This document shows, in pieces, positions 1 to 7,732 of a DNA stretch of 64,000 bases. The first letter of the stretch is position 1. Each line of letters begins with the position of its first letter. This stretch comes from JADCGM01 sp943368345 (lineage in GTDB: Bacteria; Pseudomonadota; Alphaproteobacteria; Sphingomonadales; Sphingomonadaceae). The notes beneath the pieces were generated by a model that saw only the letters and a program-made list of their open reading frames with translations, was not told the DNA's origin and searched no databases. A program made the translations under genes and the position numbers. The stretch covers positions 1 to 64,000 of the forward strand of contig CALRKY020000008.1 in assembly GCA_943368345.1 (NCBI GenBank), given 5' to 3'.

Positions 1-398
1 AGCCTCGGCTACCGACCACCGGCCCCGGAAGCGGTTCCATCGCCAGCGTTGTCCTCCGGTTCCGCTTCGCTCCACCTCCGGCCAGCACTGGCGATGGAGG
101 CACAAATGCACTAACAATCAACGCGGACCACTCAGTGGGGGCCGGTCACAGCCACGCGACGTATGAGGCTGACTCTCGTTGTTGTGCCACCGGGAGGCCT
201 CTATTGTGGTCGCGACCCGCCGAGCGTCCAGCGACAGTAATAGTCTGCGTTCAAGCACTCGTCGCGCAGCGTGTTCGTTGTCGAGCGCGCCGACATCGAC
301 CGACGCCATCCGGCCACCGTCGAAGAGGCGCGGCGGTGCTGTCAGTCCTTTGCGAACTCGTCTCCGCTGAACGCGGCGATCCCAAGGCCCTCATGGGT
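1..398. other. No recognisable gene; mobile-element flank
   Basis: I see no convincing coding region here. Short open frames exist on both strands but none resembles a known family or has a clear ribosome-binding site. The only structure is an 11-bp inverted repeat (36-46 and 88-98). The stretch adjoins two IS6 transposase genes, so it is probably part of an insertion-rich, non-core segment. Confidence 0.5.
36..98. repeat. 11-bp inverted repeat, 41-bp spacer
   Basis: TCCATCGCCAG at 36-46 is the exact reverse complement of CTGGCGATGGA at 88-98. The spacer is GC-rich. It could fold as a long hairpin in RNA or single-stranded DNA. No gene adjoins it and there is no T-tract, so I do not call it a terminator. 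Confidence 0.5.
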
Positions 399-1106
399 CT
401 AGCGCATGACTGCCTGCCACTCAGCCAGTGCGGCTGAGCGGTTGGCCTTGTAGGTCTGGCGATCGATGAGGTGGCGTTCCTGGTTGAAGTGATTGTGGAC
501 CGAGGCGTGAACTGAGCTGAACTTCTGCAGCGTCTTCATTTGTCGGAACCGCAGCATCGCCCGCTCTCGTCGACGGAACGGCAGGTGGCTGTTCTCCACC
601 CGGTTGTTGGCCCAGCGGCCGACCTCCTGCTTGGCGCTGTTGCCCAGCCCAGTCATTGCCGCCTTGTAGGATTTGAGCTCGTCGGTGACGATCGTCGCTG
701 GCGATCCGTGGCGCTTCAGCGCCTTCTTCATGAAGGTCAGTGCGGCGGCCTTGTCGCGGGTTCTGGTAACGTAGTTCTCGAGGACTTCGCCCTCGTGATC
801 GACAGCGCGCCAGAGGTAGACCATCTCGCCGCTGAGCTTGACGTACATCTCATCGAGATGCCAGCGCGAGTGACGAAATCCCCGCATGTGGTTGACCCGC
901 CTGCGTCGGATCTCCCTGGCAAAGAGCGGGCCGAACCTGTTCCACCACAGGCGCACGGTCTCATGACAAAGGTCGTAGCCGCGCTCGAACAACAGGTCCT
1001 CGACGTTCCGCAACGACAGCGGAAACCGGACATACAGCATCACCACCTCACGGATCAGCTCGGGCGTCGAATGGAAATAGCGGAACGGGTTGTCGGACTT
1101 GGCCAT
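399..1106 (-). CDS. IS6-family transposase (DDE)
   Basis: A 235-residue transposase, the usual length for the IS6/IS26/IS6100 family, which moves by cointegrate formation. A small N-terminal helix-turn-helix region is followed by a DDE catalytic core. The visible triad is D85 in WHLDEMYVK, D142 in VTDELKSY and E171 in NNRVENSHLPFRRRE, with a basic residue about seven positions after the glutamate as the family requires. The frame is open from ATG to TAG, so it looks intact and potentially active. The neighbouring fragment at 1139-1357 belongs to the same family but is a different, truncated copy. Confidence 0.93.
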   Translation of the reverse strand: MAKSDNPFRYFHSTPELIREVVMLYVRFPLSLRNVEDLLFERGYDLCHETVRLWWNRFGPLFAREIRRRRVNHMRGFRHSRWHLDEMYVKLSGEMVYLWRAVDHEGEVLENYVTRTRDKAAALTFMKKALKRHGSPATIVTDELKSYKAAMTGLGNSAKQEVGRWANNRVENSHLPFRRRERAMLRFRQMKTLQKFSSVHASVHNHFNQERHLIDRQTYKANRSAALAEWQAVMR

Positions 1107-1142
1107 ACCGCCCGATTACCAACGGAATGCAGTAGCCGCTAG
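399..1142 (-). mobile_element. IS6-family insertion sequence (ends tentative)
   Basis: The element is defined by its transposase. Candidate terminal repeats are CTAGCGCATGACTGC at 399-413 and, inverted, CTAGCGGCTACTGCA at 1128-1142. They match imperfectly, and the left one overlaps the transposase stop codon. IS6 elements normally have 14-20 bp terminal repeats and 8-bp target duplications; I could not identify a duplication. The right candidate end abuts a truncated second transposase, consistent with insertion into an older element. Confidence 0.4.
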
Positions 1143-1357
1143 CGGGGTTTGGGAAGATCCTCAGGTGCGACGATCTCGCGGATCCTAGACCGTTTCAGCA
1201 CCCGCCGCAGAAATGCCAGAGCCGCGTCCCTGTCCCGCGTCGCAGTGAAAAAGAAGTCGAGAGTCTCGCCGTCCTGATCGACCGCGCACCACTGATAGCC
1301 CGGCTTGCCCGAAGCCTTCACTCGCTTCTCTTCGAGGTGCCAACCCCTCTGCTTCAT
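1139..1357 (-). pseudogene. Truncated IS6-family transposase fragment
   Basis: The 72-residue product matches the middle of an IS6 transposase: the WHLEEKRVKASGKPGYQWCA stretch aligns with the region around the first catalytic aspartate of the intact neighbour. The aspartate position is glutamate here. The product lacks the N-terminal helix-turn-helix and everything after the LRRVLKR helix, so the second aspartate and the final glutamate are missing. Its 3' end abuts the likely end of the intact IS6 element, which may have truncated it. It cannot be a working transposase. Confidence 0.8.
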
Positions 1358-1429
1358 CTGCCCTCAATAGCTGGACTGGCCGGCAGCGGCCAGATTGCTT
1401 TGACAACACCAATGGCAACTATTGGAAAG

Positions 1430-1969
1430 CTAGTTTTTGAATGCCTCACCATTCAAGTGGATCATATAATGATTTTTTAGCGCGGCCTTACGATGCCGCG
1501 ACGCTTTCTGAAAGTTTGCATCCGACATCATTTGCAGGAACGCACCCCGACTTGGAAAATACATAATGGCAGCCGCATGCCAGTTTGCTGCTTGATGTCC
1601 AATCAAGACCTGCTCGGCAGGCGCACTCATAACAACCCGGCCACCAAGGTCCTCAATGGTCTTCCCTGCAACCTCGCCATATAGGTGGAACGCTTCTTGG
1701 CCGGAGATTTCAGCAGCGCTGGTTGCATATTCAGGATCGCCGGACTGATAATTCGCCACGGCGTTGAACTCGAAAAGATTGAGCACAGCCAACGGCGTTT
1801 CTATGGGGAGCGACATGAGCTTCGCGAGTTGATTTTCGCTTGGTTCGAGTTTTTGTTCCATGCCCGCATATGTCAAAAACACTTCCGAACTCCAAGAAGT
1901 ATCGGAATGACTCGCAAGGTCTCTTTCTGACTCATAACAGCCCGGCCGGAACCACTTGCTTGCGTCCAC
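1430..1969 (-). CDS. DUF1330-like protein
   Basis: A 179-residue product without a signal peptide or membrane segment. From about residue 55 it fits the DUF1330 pattern of the dimeric alpha/beta-barrel fold: a first strand LAVLNLFEFNAVANYQ, a helix with a Y-G element, the strand GGRVVMSAPAEQVLIG, then the typical YFPSRGAFLQMMSDANFQ segment and an R-x-x-A helix. The molecular function of DUF1330 proteins is not established. The call starts at a GTG with a GGGTGG-like upstream element; the first 35 residues look unconserved, so an internal start is possible. The gene is isolated between transposase remnants and a terminator, which suggests it arrived or was stranded by transposition. Confidence 0.6.
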   Translation of the reverse strand: MDASKWFRPGCYESERDLASHSDTSWSSEVFLTYAGMEQKLEPSENQLAKLMSLPIETPLAVLNLFEFNAVANYQSGDPEYATSAAEISGQEAFHLYGEVAGKTIEDLGGRVVMSAPAEQVLIGHQAANWHAAAIMYFPSRGAFLQMMSDANFQKASRHRKAALKNHYMIHLNGEAFKN

Positions 1970-2455
1970 TCACCACCCATTCCCGTTCATTGCACTCGCG
2001 AAGCCGTCCCGAAAGCTGCCGGTCGGCTAACGACTCCAACTTATGCCAAAGCGAGAATGACCGGTTTCGGCACCCCCTTGTCCAAAAGCTGTCGGGCAGC
2101 ATCCCACCCAGACCAAGTCGTTCCAGCGTTCGGTATCTAATGATCGAGCTTGAAAGCTGACCGGCAGGTTTGGGGATCCGACGTCGCGTATCAGAACGGC
2201 GGATTTGGAGCGCAAGTCAGCCACTCATTTCGAGCGTCGGGACGGTAAAAAGAAGCGCGTTCTACAAAGGTTGGTGCGGGTCCCCGCAACCAGATATCAC
2301 TCAAAAAGCCCCAGGCCCAAAGGTCCGGGGCTTTTTGCGTTTGTGGGCGGATGGCCGATTGTGACAGACGTGCTCCCCTTGACGTTTTGGGCAGGGGTCC
2401 CTGCACAACCGGGATGGTGTATCGGGGGTCGGACATTCGCAGTTCGGAGGGCAGC
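1970..2455. other. Non-coding stretch with a strong terminator
   Basis: No supportable gene lies in these 486 bases. The right half holds a short stem (2269-2291) and a strong intrinsic terminator (2303-2336). The promoter of the downstream beta-oxidation gene must lie between about 2340 and 2450. The change from unrecognisable sequence to conserved housekeeping genes makes this the likely right edge of the insertion-rich segment. Confidence 0.5.
2303..2336 (+). terminator. Intrinsic terminator
   Basis: AAAAAGCCCC (2303-2312) pairs exactly with GGGGCTTTTT (2327-2336) around a 14-base loop. A run of T follows the stem on the plus strand and, because the left arm begins with A5, also on the minus strand, so it could work in both directions. 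No recognised gene ends directly upstream on the plus strand, which suggests a lost or unrecognised transcript there. Confidence 0.8.
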
Positions 2456-4534
2456 ATGGGCAATATCAACGCAGTGACGGACTATGCAGTTGAGGACGGC
2501 ATCGCCGTGATCACGCTGGATTCGCCGCCGGTCAACGCGCTGGGCGCGACGGTGCGCGACGGGATCGCCGCCGCCATGCCCAAGGCTGTGGACGACGCTG
2601 CGGTAAGTGCCATTGTGCTGATCTGCGCCGGGCGGACCTTCATTGCCGGGGCGGATATTTCGGAATTTGGCAAACCGCCGAAGGGTGCGTCCCTGCACGA
2701 AGTCCTCACCCTGATGGAGGGCGCATCAAAGCCGATCGTTGCCGCCATCCACGGCACCGCGCTCGGCGGCGGGCTGGAGGTGGCGCTGACCTGCCACTAC
2801 CGCGTTGCCGTGCCGTCGGCGAAGCTCGGCCTGCCGGAGGTGAAGCTTGGTCTGCTGCCCGGCGCCGGAGGAACGCAGCGGTTGCCGCGCATTGTCGGGG
2901 CGGCCAAAGCGCTCGACATGGTGACCAGCGGTACCCCGGTCAGCGCCAAGGTCGCAGCCGAAACCGGGCTTGTCGACGAACTGGTGGATGAGGCTGATTT
3001 GCGCGGCGGTGCGGTGGCCTTTGCCCGTAAGATTGTTGCGGAAAAGCGTCCGCTGAAACGGGTCCGGGATCTGACCGTCACCGGCGCTTCGCCCGAATTG
3101 TTCGCCGAGTTCCGCAAGGCCAATGCCCGCAAGTTCAAAGGCTTCGACGCGCCGGAGGCCAATATCCAGTGTATCGAGGCTGCCGCCACCCTGCCGTTCG
3201 ATGAAGGCATGGCGGTTGAGCGCAGATTGTTCATGGGCCTGATGACCGGGGTGCAGTCGGCGGCGCAGCGCTATGTGTTTTTCGCCGAGCGTCAGGCAGC
3301 AAAAATCCCCAACCTGCCGGAAGGGACGGCCACACGACCAATCCGCAAGGTCGGCATCATCGGGGCCGGGACGATGGGTGGCGGCATTGCCATGAACTTC
3401 CTGACCGCTGGCATCGCCGTCACCATTGTCGAAATGAAGCAGGATGCGCTCGACCGCGGTGTCGGCATCATCCGCAAAAATTATGAGAATACCGCCGCCA
3501 AGGGACGCATCAAACCCGAAGCCGTCAAAGCCAATATGGGCCGCCTGACGCCATCATTGGACCTCAGCGATCTTGCCGATTGCGATCTGGTGATCGAGGC
3601 AGTGTTCGAACTGATGGACATCAAGAAGGACGTCTTCGGCAAGCTCGACAAAATCTGCAAACCGGGGGCGATCCTGGCCTCCAACACCAGTTACCTGAAC
3701 GTTGATGAGATTGCCGCCTGCACCACCCGACCACAGGATGTGGTTGGCATGCATTTCTTCTCGCCCGCCAATGTCATGCGTCTGCTGGAGGTGGTGCGGG
3801 GTGCAAAGACCGCGCCCGATGTGCTGGCCACGGCGATGGACCTCGCCAAGAAGATCGGGAAAATCGCCGCTGTCGCCGGGGTCTGCCACGGGTTCATCGG
3901 CAACCGTATGCTGTCTCCCCGGCAACGGGAGGCCAACAAGCTGATCATGGAAGGTGCGATGCCCTGGGATATCGACCGGGTGTTGACCGACTTCGGCATG
4001 CCGATGGGGCCGTTCCAGATGTCCGACCTCGCCGGTCTCGACATCGGCTGGGACAGCAGCAAGTCAAAGGGCGAAACCTTGCGGGACCGCCTGTGCGAGA
4101 TGGACCGGCGCGGCCAGAAAACCGGTGCGGGTTTCTACGACTATGACGCCCAGCGCAACCGCAACCCCTCTCCCATTGTTGAACAGATGATCCTCGACTT
4201 CGCTGCCGAGAAAGGCGTGAACCGCCGGCCGATTGACGATGCCGAAATCCTCGAGCGGCTGGTCTATCCGATGATCAACGAAGGGGCGAAAATCCTTGCC
4301 GAAGGCATGGCCTATCGCGGGTCCGACATCGATATCGTCTGGATCAACGGCTATGGCTGGCCGGTCTACCGGGGCGGCCCGATGTTCTACGCCGATACCG
4401 TCGGCCTTGCGCATGTCGTCGAGCGGTTGCGTCACTATCAGGGCGGCAAGGCAGGCGATGATTTTGCGCCATCACAACTTCTCATCGATCTGGCTGAAAA
4501 GGGCGGACGCCTCAGCGGATACGCGGCGAGTTAG
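2456..4534 (+). CDS. Multifunctional enoyl-CoA hydratase / 3-hydroxyacyl-CoA dehydrogenase
   Basis: A 692-residue cytosolic beta-oxidation enzyme that hydrates 2-enoyl-CoA and oxidises the 3-hydroxyacyl-CoA with NAD+. The crotonase domain (about 1-190) shows the oxyanion-hole segments GRTFIAGADISEFG and GTALGGGLE and a catalytic glutamate in LPEVKLGLLPGAGGTQRLP. The NAD-binding domain begins near residue 297 with VGIIGAGTMGGGIA and contains the catalytic histidine in GMHFFSPANVM. Two C-terminal dehydrogenase domains follow, including CHGFIGNRM. The length and order match FadJ/FadB-type alpha subunits. ATG 2456 was chosen because GGAGG lies five bases upstream; longer frames lack this. No thiolase gene lies beside it. 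It ends tail-to-tail with the GGDEF gene, overlapping by four bases. Confidence 0.93.
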   Translation: MGNINAVTDYAVEDGIAVITLDSPPVNALGATVRDGIAAAMPKAVDDAAVSAIVLICAGRTFIAGADISEFGKPPKGASLHEVLTLMEGASKPIVAAIHGTALGGGLEVALTCHYRVAVPSAKLGLPEVKLGLLPGAGGTQRLPRIVGAAKALDMVTSGTPVSAKVAAETGLVDELVDEADLRGGAVAFARKIVAEKRPLKRVRDLTVTGASPELFAEFRKANARKFKGFDAPEANIQCIEAAATLPFDEGMAVERRLFMGLMTGVQSAAQRYVFFAERQAAKIPNLPEGTATRPIRKVGIIGAGTMGGGIAMNFLTAGIAVTIVEMKQDALDRGVGIIRKNYENTAAKGRIKPEAVKANMGRLTPSLDLSDLADCDLVIEAVFELMDIKKDVFGKLDKICKPGAILASNTSYLNVDEIAACTTRPQDVVGMHFFSPANVMRLLEVVRGAKTAPDVLATAMDLAKKIGKIAAVAGVCHGFIGNRMLSPRQREANKLIMEGAMPWDIDRVLTDFGMPMGPFQMSDLAGLDIGWDSSKSKGETLRDRLCEMDRRGQKTGAGFYDYDAQRNRNPSPIVEQMILDFAAEKGVNRRPIDDAEILERLVYPMINEGAKILAEGMAYRGSDIDIVWINGYGWPVYRGGPMFYADTVGLAHVVERLRHYQGGKAGDDFAPSQLLIDLAEKGGRLSGYAAS

Positions 4535-6258
4535 CGGCTCGTGTATAGTCGGGCGGTTTCGGTTCCGGCCACAACCACCCGGTTGCGGCCGTCGTCCTTG
4601 GCGCGGGCCAGTGCCCGGTCGGCGGCGACGAACAGTTCCTCATAATTGGCAGCGCCGGTCGCCACACCGGCACTGACCGTCACATGGCGACCCCGCCCCA
4701 GCAGGTCGGCAACATCCAGCTGCTCCACCGCGACTCGAGCGGCCTCTGCCGCGCCGAGCGGGCCGATCAGTGCGAACTCCTGACCACCGACCCGGGCGAC
4801 CAGACCCTGTTCCCCGGCGACTCCGGCAAGCGCCCGGGCAACCCGCACCAGCACCGCGTCGCCGACGTCATGGCCAAAGCCATCGTTGATCGATTGGAAT
4901 TCATCCAGATCAATGATCGCCAATGTCCCGTGCTGCCCGATCATCGCCTGGGCCTGCTGGACGAACCCGCGGCGGTTGAACAATCCGGTCAGCATGTCCG
5001 TTTCGGCGGCCCGTCGCATTGTTTCGCGTTCCACCGTGGCAAGGTTTTGCTGAACCACATCCCGGTCCCGGTCGAGCAGGGCGCGGTCATCCTCTAACTG
5101 CAAAATCCGGAACCGGTCCCCGATGCCGATCGCCAACACCACGGCTTGCCCCGCAATGGCGAGCAATGTGGCATAGTCGATGAAATCGGTCTGCTCTGCG
5201 CCACCAACGCCCCGCAGTAGTCGAACGAAGATAACGACGAGCGGCAACCCCCAGGCAATTGCATAAAAGACGGCTGCTTTGCTGCCCCGCATCAAGGCAA
5301 TCACCAAACCCGCACCCACCGCAACGACGCTGCCGAGCGCGATCACCGTCAGGATCGTGTCGATGGTCCCGGCGATGCCGAGCTGATCAAAGCTGCCGAC
5401 TATGCCCACGAGAACAATCGTCACCGCCGTCCAGCGCACCAACTGCCGGTATAGCGCCGGAAGCGCCTTGCGCTCGATATAGGCGATGAACACCGCCAGC
5501 CCCATAGCGAGCGACGCACTGGCAAGGATCATGTTGATCCGAACCCCCCAGCTGCCCGCCAGTCCGGGAAGCCAGGTGAAGATCAGGTTGCTCCAGAACA
5601 GTCCGTACAGAAGGACGGTCACAGCCCATCCGGTGTAGAATTGCCGAAGTTGCAGGTTGGCGCCGGATTTCAGCGACACGACAAACAGGATGCTGGCACC
5701 AATCGCACCGACATACAGCCCCATCAGCAAATACCAGTTCTTGCTTTGGACGACGAGCGCGTCCCAGGTCAGCAACCGGACCTTCCGCATGGTTTGCAGA
5801 TTGTCCAATCGCTTGATGCCAATGAACACGTCAGTGACTGGTGGGCTGTCCGTAAAAAAATCAAATCGCAGGTGGCCACCGATCAGCCACTTCCCGCTTA
5901 CGTTTCCCGAAACTGCGCCGACGGAACGAACGCGCCCGTCGGCGGTCACAACCACAGTCTTGATGCGTTCAAACCGCGACTGATCGACCAGCAGATGCCA
6001 GTCCCCGGACATGCCGCTGAGCGCTGTCGGATCATCGACCCGCAGCCACAGCCATTTGTCCTGATAGTTTTCAGCAGCGCGGTCACAATCAAAGCGCAAA
6101 TCGGCCACAGCCGATGTCGACAAATCTTCGGCAACCACCGCCATGCAGAGGCTGTTGCGGACATCAAAGCTTGCGGCTCCGGCCACCGACGGCAGGCCAG
6201 CCATCGCCAGCAACAGAACCGCGCACCATATGCGCCGGACCAGCCGCTCAACGGTCAC
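4531..6258 (-). CDS. 7TM-DISM-type GGDEF protein with GGQEF signature
   Basis: A 575-residue membrane sensor. A signal peptide (about 1-28) leads to an extracytoplasmic beta-rich domain (about 30-170), then about seven or eight hydrophobic helices (175-385) as in 7TMR-DISM sensors, a short coiled segment with DRDRDVVQQN, and a GGDEF domain (about 410-565). Conserved GGDEF elements are DMLTGLFNRRGF and IIDLDEFQSINDGFGHDVGD. The signature is GGQEF near residue 493, not GGDEF/GGEEF; the third position normally supplies a metal-binding catalytic carboxylate. No RxxD inhibitory site is visible just upstream. Known active family members make cyclic di-GMP; the glutamine makes activity uncertain, and it may act as a GTP sensor or partner. 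The start is GTG with a GGGGGT element before it. Confidence 0.88.
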   Translation of the reverse strand: MTVERLVRRIWCAVLLLAMAGLPSVAGAASFDVRNSLCMAVVAEDLSTSAVADLRFDCDRAAENYQDKWLWLRVDDPTALSGMSGDWHLLVDQSRFERIKTVVVTADGRVRSVGAVSGNVSGKWLIGGHLRFDFFTDSPPVTDVFIGIKRLDNLQTMRKVRLLTWDALVVQSKNWYLLMGLYVGAIGASILFVVSLKSGANLQLRQFYTGWAVTVLLYGLFWSNLIFTWLPGLAGSWGVRINMILASASLAMGLAVFIAYIERKALPALYRQLVRWTAVTIVLVGIVGSFDQLGIAGTIDTILTVIALGSVVAVGAGLVIALMRGSKAAVFYAIAWGLPLVVIFVRLLRGVGGAEQTDFIDYATLLAIAGQAVVLAIGIGDRFRILQLEDDRALLDRDRDVVQQNLATVERETMRRAAETDMLTGLFNRRGFVQQAQAMIGQHGTLAIIDLDEFQSINDGFGHDVGDAVLVRVARALAGVAGEQGLVARVGGQEFALIGPLGAAEAARVAVEQLDVADLLGRGRHVTVSAGVATGAANYEELFVAADRALARAKDDGRNRVVVAGTETARLYTSR

Positions 6259-6365
6259 TTGCTACCCCCTCACCCATTGCGGATCGATGCCGCCCAATCA
6301 CCCGCTGACAGCAAGATACGTTGCGCCAACGGTTCCGGATGCCGCAGCGGCCCGAAAAAACCGAT

Positions 6366-7079
6366 CTATCCGCAAGGCTTCAACGCGCTGGGTTCCGGTC
6401 GTGGTTCATGCGTTTCAAATATCGCCAGATAGGCATCGGAACCGGCCATGTCATGAAAGGCGGTCTGCCGGTAGCCAACTGCCGCCAACTCGCAGCGGAG
6501 CAGGTCCGGTGGTGTGCCATGCCGGTTGGTCGGGCGATCTGAATCGACAATCGCCAGACGGGCACCGGGTTTCAACGTGCCGTGCAAATGCCAGATGAGG
6601 CCATAGGGCTGCGCAACCTCGTGGTACATATGCACCATCAAGCCGATATCGGCCTTCCCCATCGGCAGCTTTGGGTCATGTGGCAAGCCCAGCGAAACCT
6701 GGACATTGTTCAGCCGTTCCGCTTCGACACGACCCTTCAGCCGGGCGACATAGGACGGAATGATATCCTCGGCCAAAACCTGACCGGTGGGTCCGACCCG
6801 CTTGGCCAAACGCACGGTATAATACCCGTTGCCGGCACCGATATCGGCGACGGTCATGCCGGGTTGAATGCCGATCAGGTCCATGACCCGCTCGGCTTCG
6901 CCTGCCTTGTCCCTGCTGTCCTCATTGGAAAATTGATCGCTGACGATGGCAGCGACTGGTCGTTTTGGCCGGGGGAAGGCCGATTCGGGTGCGCTCGCCG
7001 CAAAAACCGTATCCGCCGCCGACCGCGCGTCGCAGCCGGGGAGAATCAGGACCATGGCAAGTGTCAGTCGGGCCAGCAT
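6366..7079 (-). CDS. Exported class I SAM-methyltransferase-like protein
   Basis: A 237-residue product with a hydrophobic N-terminal segment ending in ILPGC, which reads as a signal peptide and possibly a weak lipobox (the proline is atypical). The rest is a Rossmann methyltransferase fold: motif I is VADIGAGNGYYTVRLA, an acidic residue ends the second strand (LAEDI), and later elements include GLMVHMYHEV and LKPGARLAIVDSDR. Similar signal-bearing methyltransferase-like proteins are annotated in many proteobacteria, without an established substrate. ATG 7079 is preferred to the TTG one codon upstream. It lies 107 bases upstream of the GGDEF gene on the same strand. An exported methyltransferase is odd because SAM is cytosolic. 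Confidence 0.8.
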   Translation of the reverse strand: MLARLTLAMVLILPGCDARSAADTVFAASAPESAFPRPKRPVAAIVSDQFSNEDSRDKAGEAERVMDLIGIQPGMTVADIGAGNGYYTVRLAKRVGPTGQVLAEDIIPSYVARLKGRVEAERLNNVQVSLGLPHDPKLPMGKADIGLMVHMYHEVAQPYGLIWHLHGTLKPGARLAIVDSDRPTNRHGTPPDLLRCELAAVGYRQTAFHDMAGSDAYLAIFETHEPRPEPSALKPCG

Positions 7080-7144
7080 CAAAACCGTCTATAGCGACCC
7101 GCCGCGTCTGGCTCCACTGCCGACATGGGAGTAGGGAGATGGCC

Positions 7145-7732
7145 ATGATCACCCCGACTCCTGTGCCCTTCGACCTGTTCGAAACCTGGTTCGCCGAAGC
7201 CCGCGAATTGGAGCCCGCCGACGCCAACGCCTTTGCCTTGGCCACCGCGACGCCAGACGGTCGCCCCTCTGTCCGCATCGTGCTGATGAAGGCGTGGGAC
7301 GAACGCGGCTTCGTGTTTTATTCCAACGCACAAAGCCGCAAAGGCACCGAACTCGCGGCCAATCCGTTCGTTCATATGGATTTCCACTGGAAGTCGTTGA
7401 AACGCCAGGTGCGGGTTGATGGCGAAGCGGTTCAGGTCACGACTGCAGAGGCAGATGCCTATTTTTCCAGCCGCCCGCGCGATTCTCAGCTGGGAGCCTG
7501 GGCCTCCGATCAGTCGCAACCGATGCCGGACCGGGACATGTTCAATGCGCGGTTCGAGGCAGCAAAGGCGCGGTTTGAAGGCGGCCCCGTCGCCCGTCCG
7601 CCGCATTGGCCGGGCTGGCGCATCGTCCCGTCCCGCATTGAATTCTGGCAGGACCGGCCCAACCGGCTGCATGACCGGCTGGTCTACACCCGCAGCGGCG
7701 ACAGCTGGTCAACCGGCCTGCTGTATCCGTGA
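7145..7732 (+). CDS. pdxH: Pyridoxamine 5'-phosphate oxidase
   Basis: A 195-residue FMN enzyme that oxidises pyridoxamine or pyridoxine 5'-phosphate to pyridoxal 5'-phosphate, the last step of PLP synthesis and salvage. Visible family features are the FMN-contacting segment RPSVRIVLMKAWDERGFVFY, the SRKGTEL segment, W-K-S-L-K-R-Q-V-R, the SRPRDSQLGAWASDQSQP substrate loop and the C-terminal RLHDRLVYTR with a terminal LLYP. ATG 7145 is preferred over ATG 7139 because GGGAG (7134-7138) lies six bases upstream of it. The stop overlaps the start of the cation efflux gene, so the two are translationally coupled. It is divergent from the methyltransferase-like gene. Confidence 0.95.
   Translation: MITPTPVPFDLFETWFAEARELEPADANAFALATATPDGRPSVRIVLMKAWDERGFVFYSNAQSRKGTELAANPFVHMDFHWKSLKRQVRVDGEAVQVTTAEADAYFSSRPRDSQLGAWASDQSQPMPDRDMFNARFEAAKARFEGGPVARPPHWPGWRIVPSRIEFWQDRPNRLHDRLVYTRSGDSWSTGLLYP

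Noticed and set aside
110..190. Integron attC-like site (CTAACAATC near 114-122)
   Set aside because: The upstream R'' sequence does not fit RYYYAAC and no matching GTTRRRY with paired arms lies within 150 bases; no integrase is present.
2269..2292. 3' end of a tRNA gene (ends in ACCA)
   Set aside because: There is no T-loop (TTCRA) nor a matching acceptor or anticodon arm upstream, so it cannot be called a tRNA.
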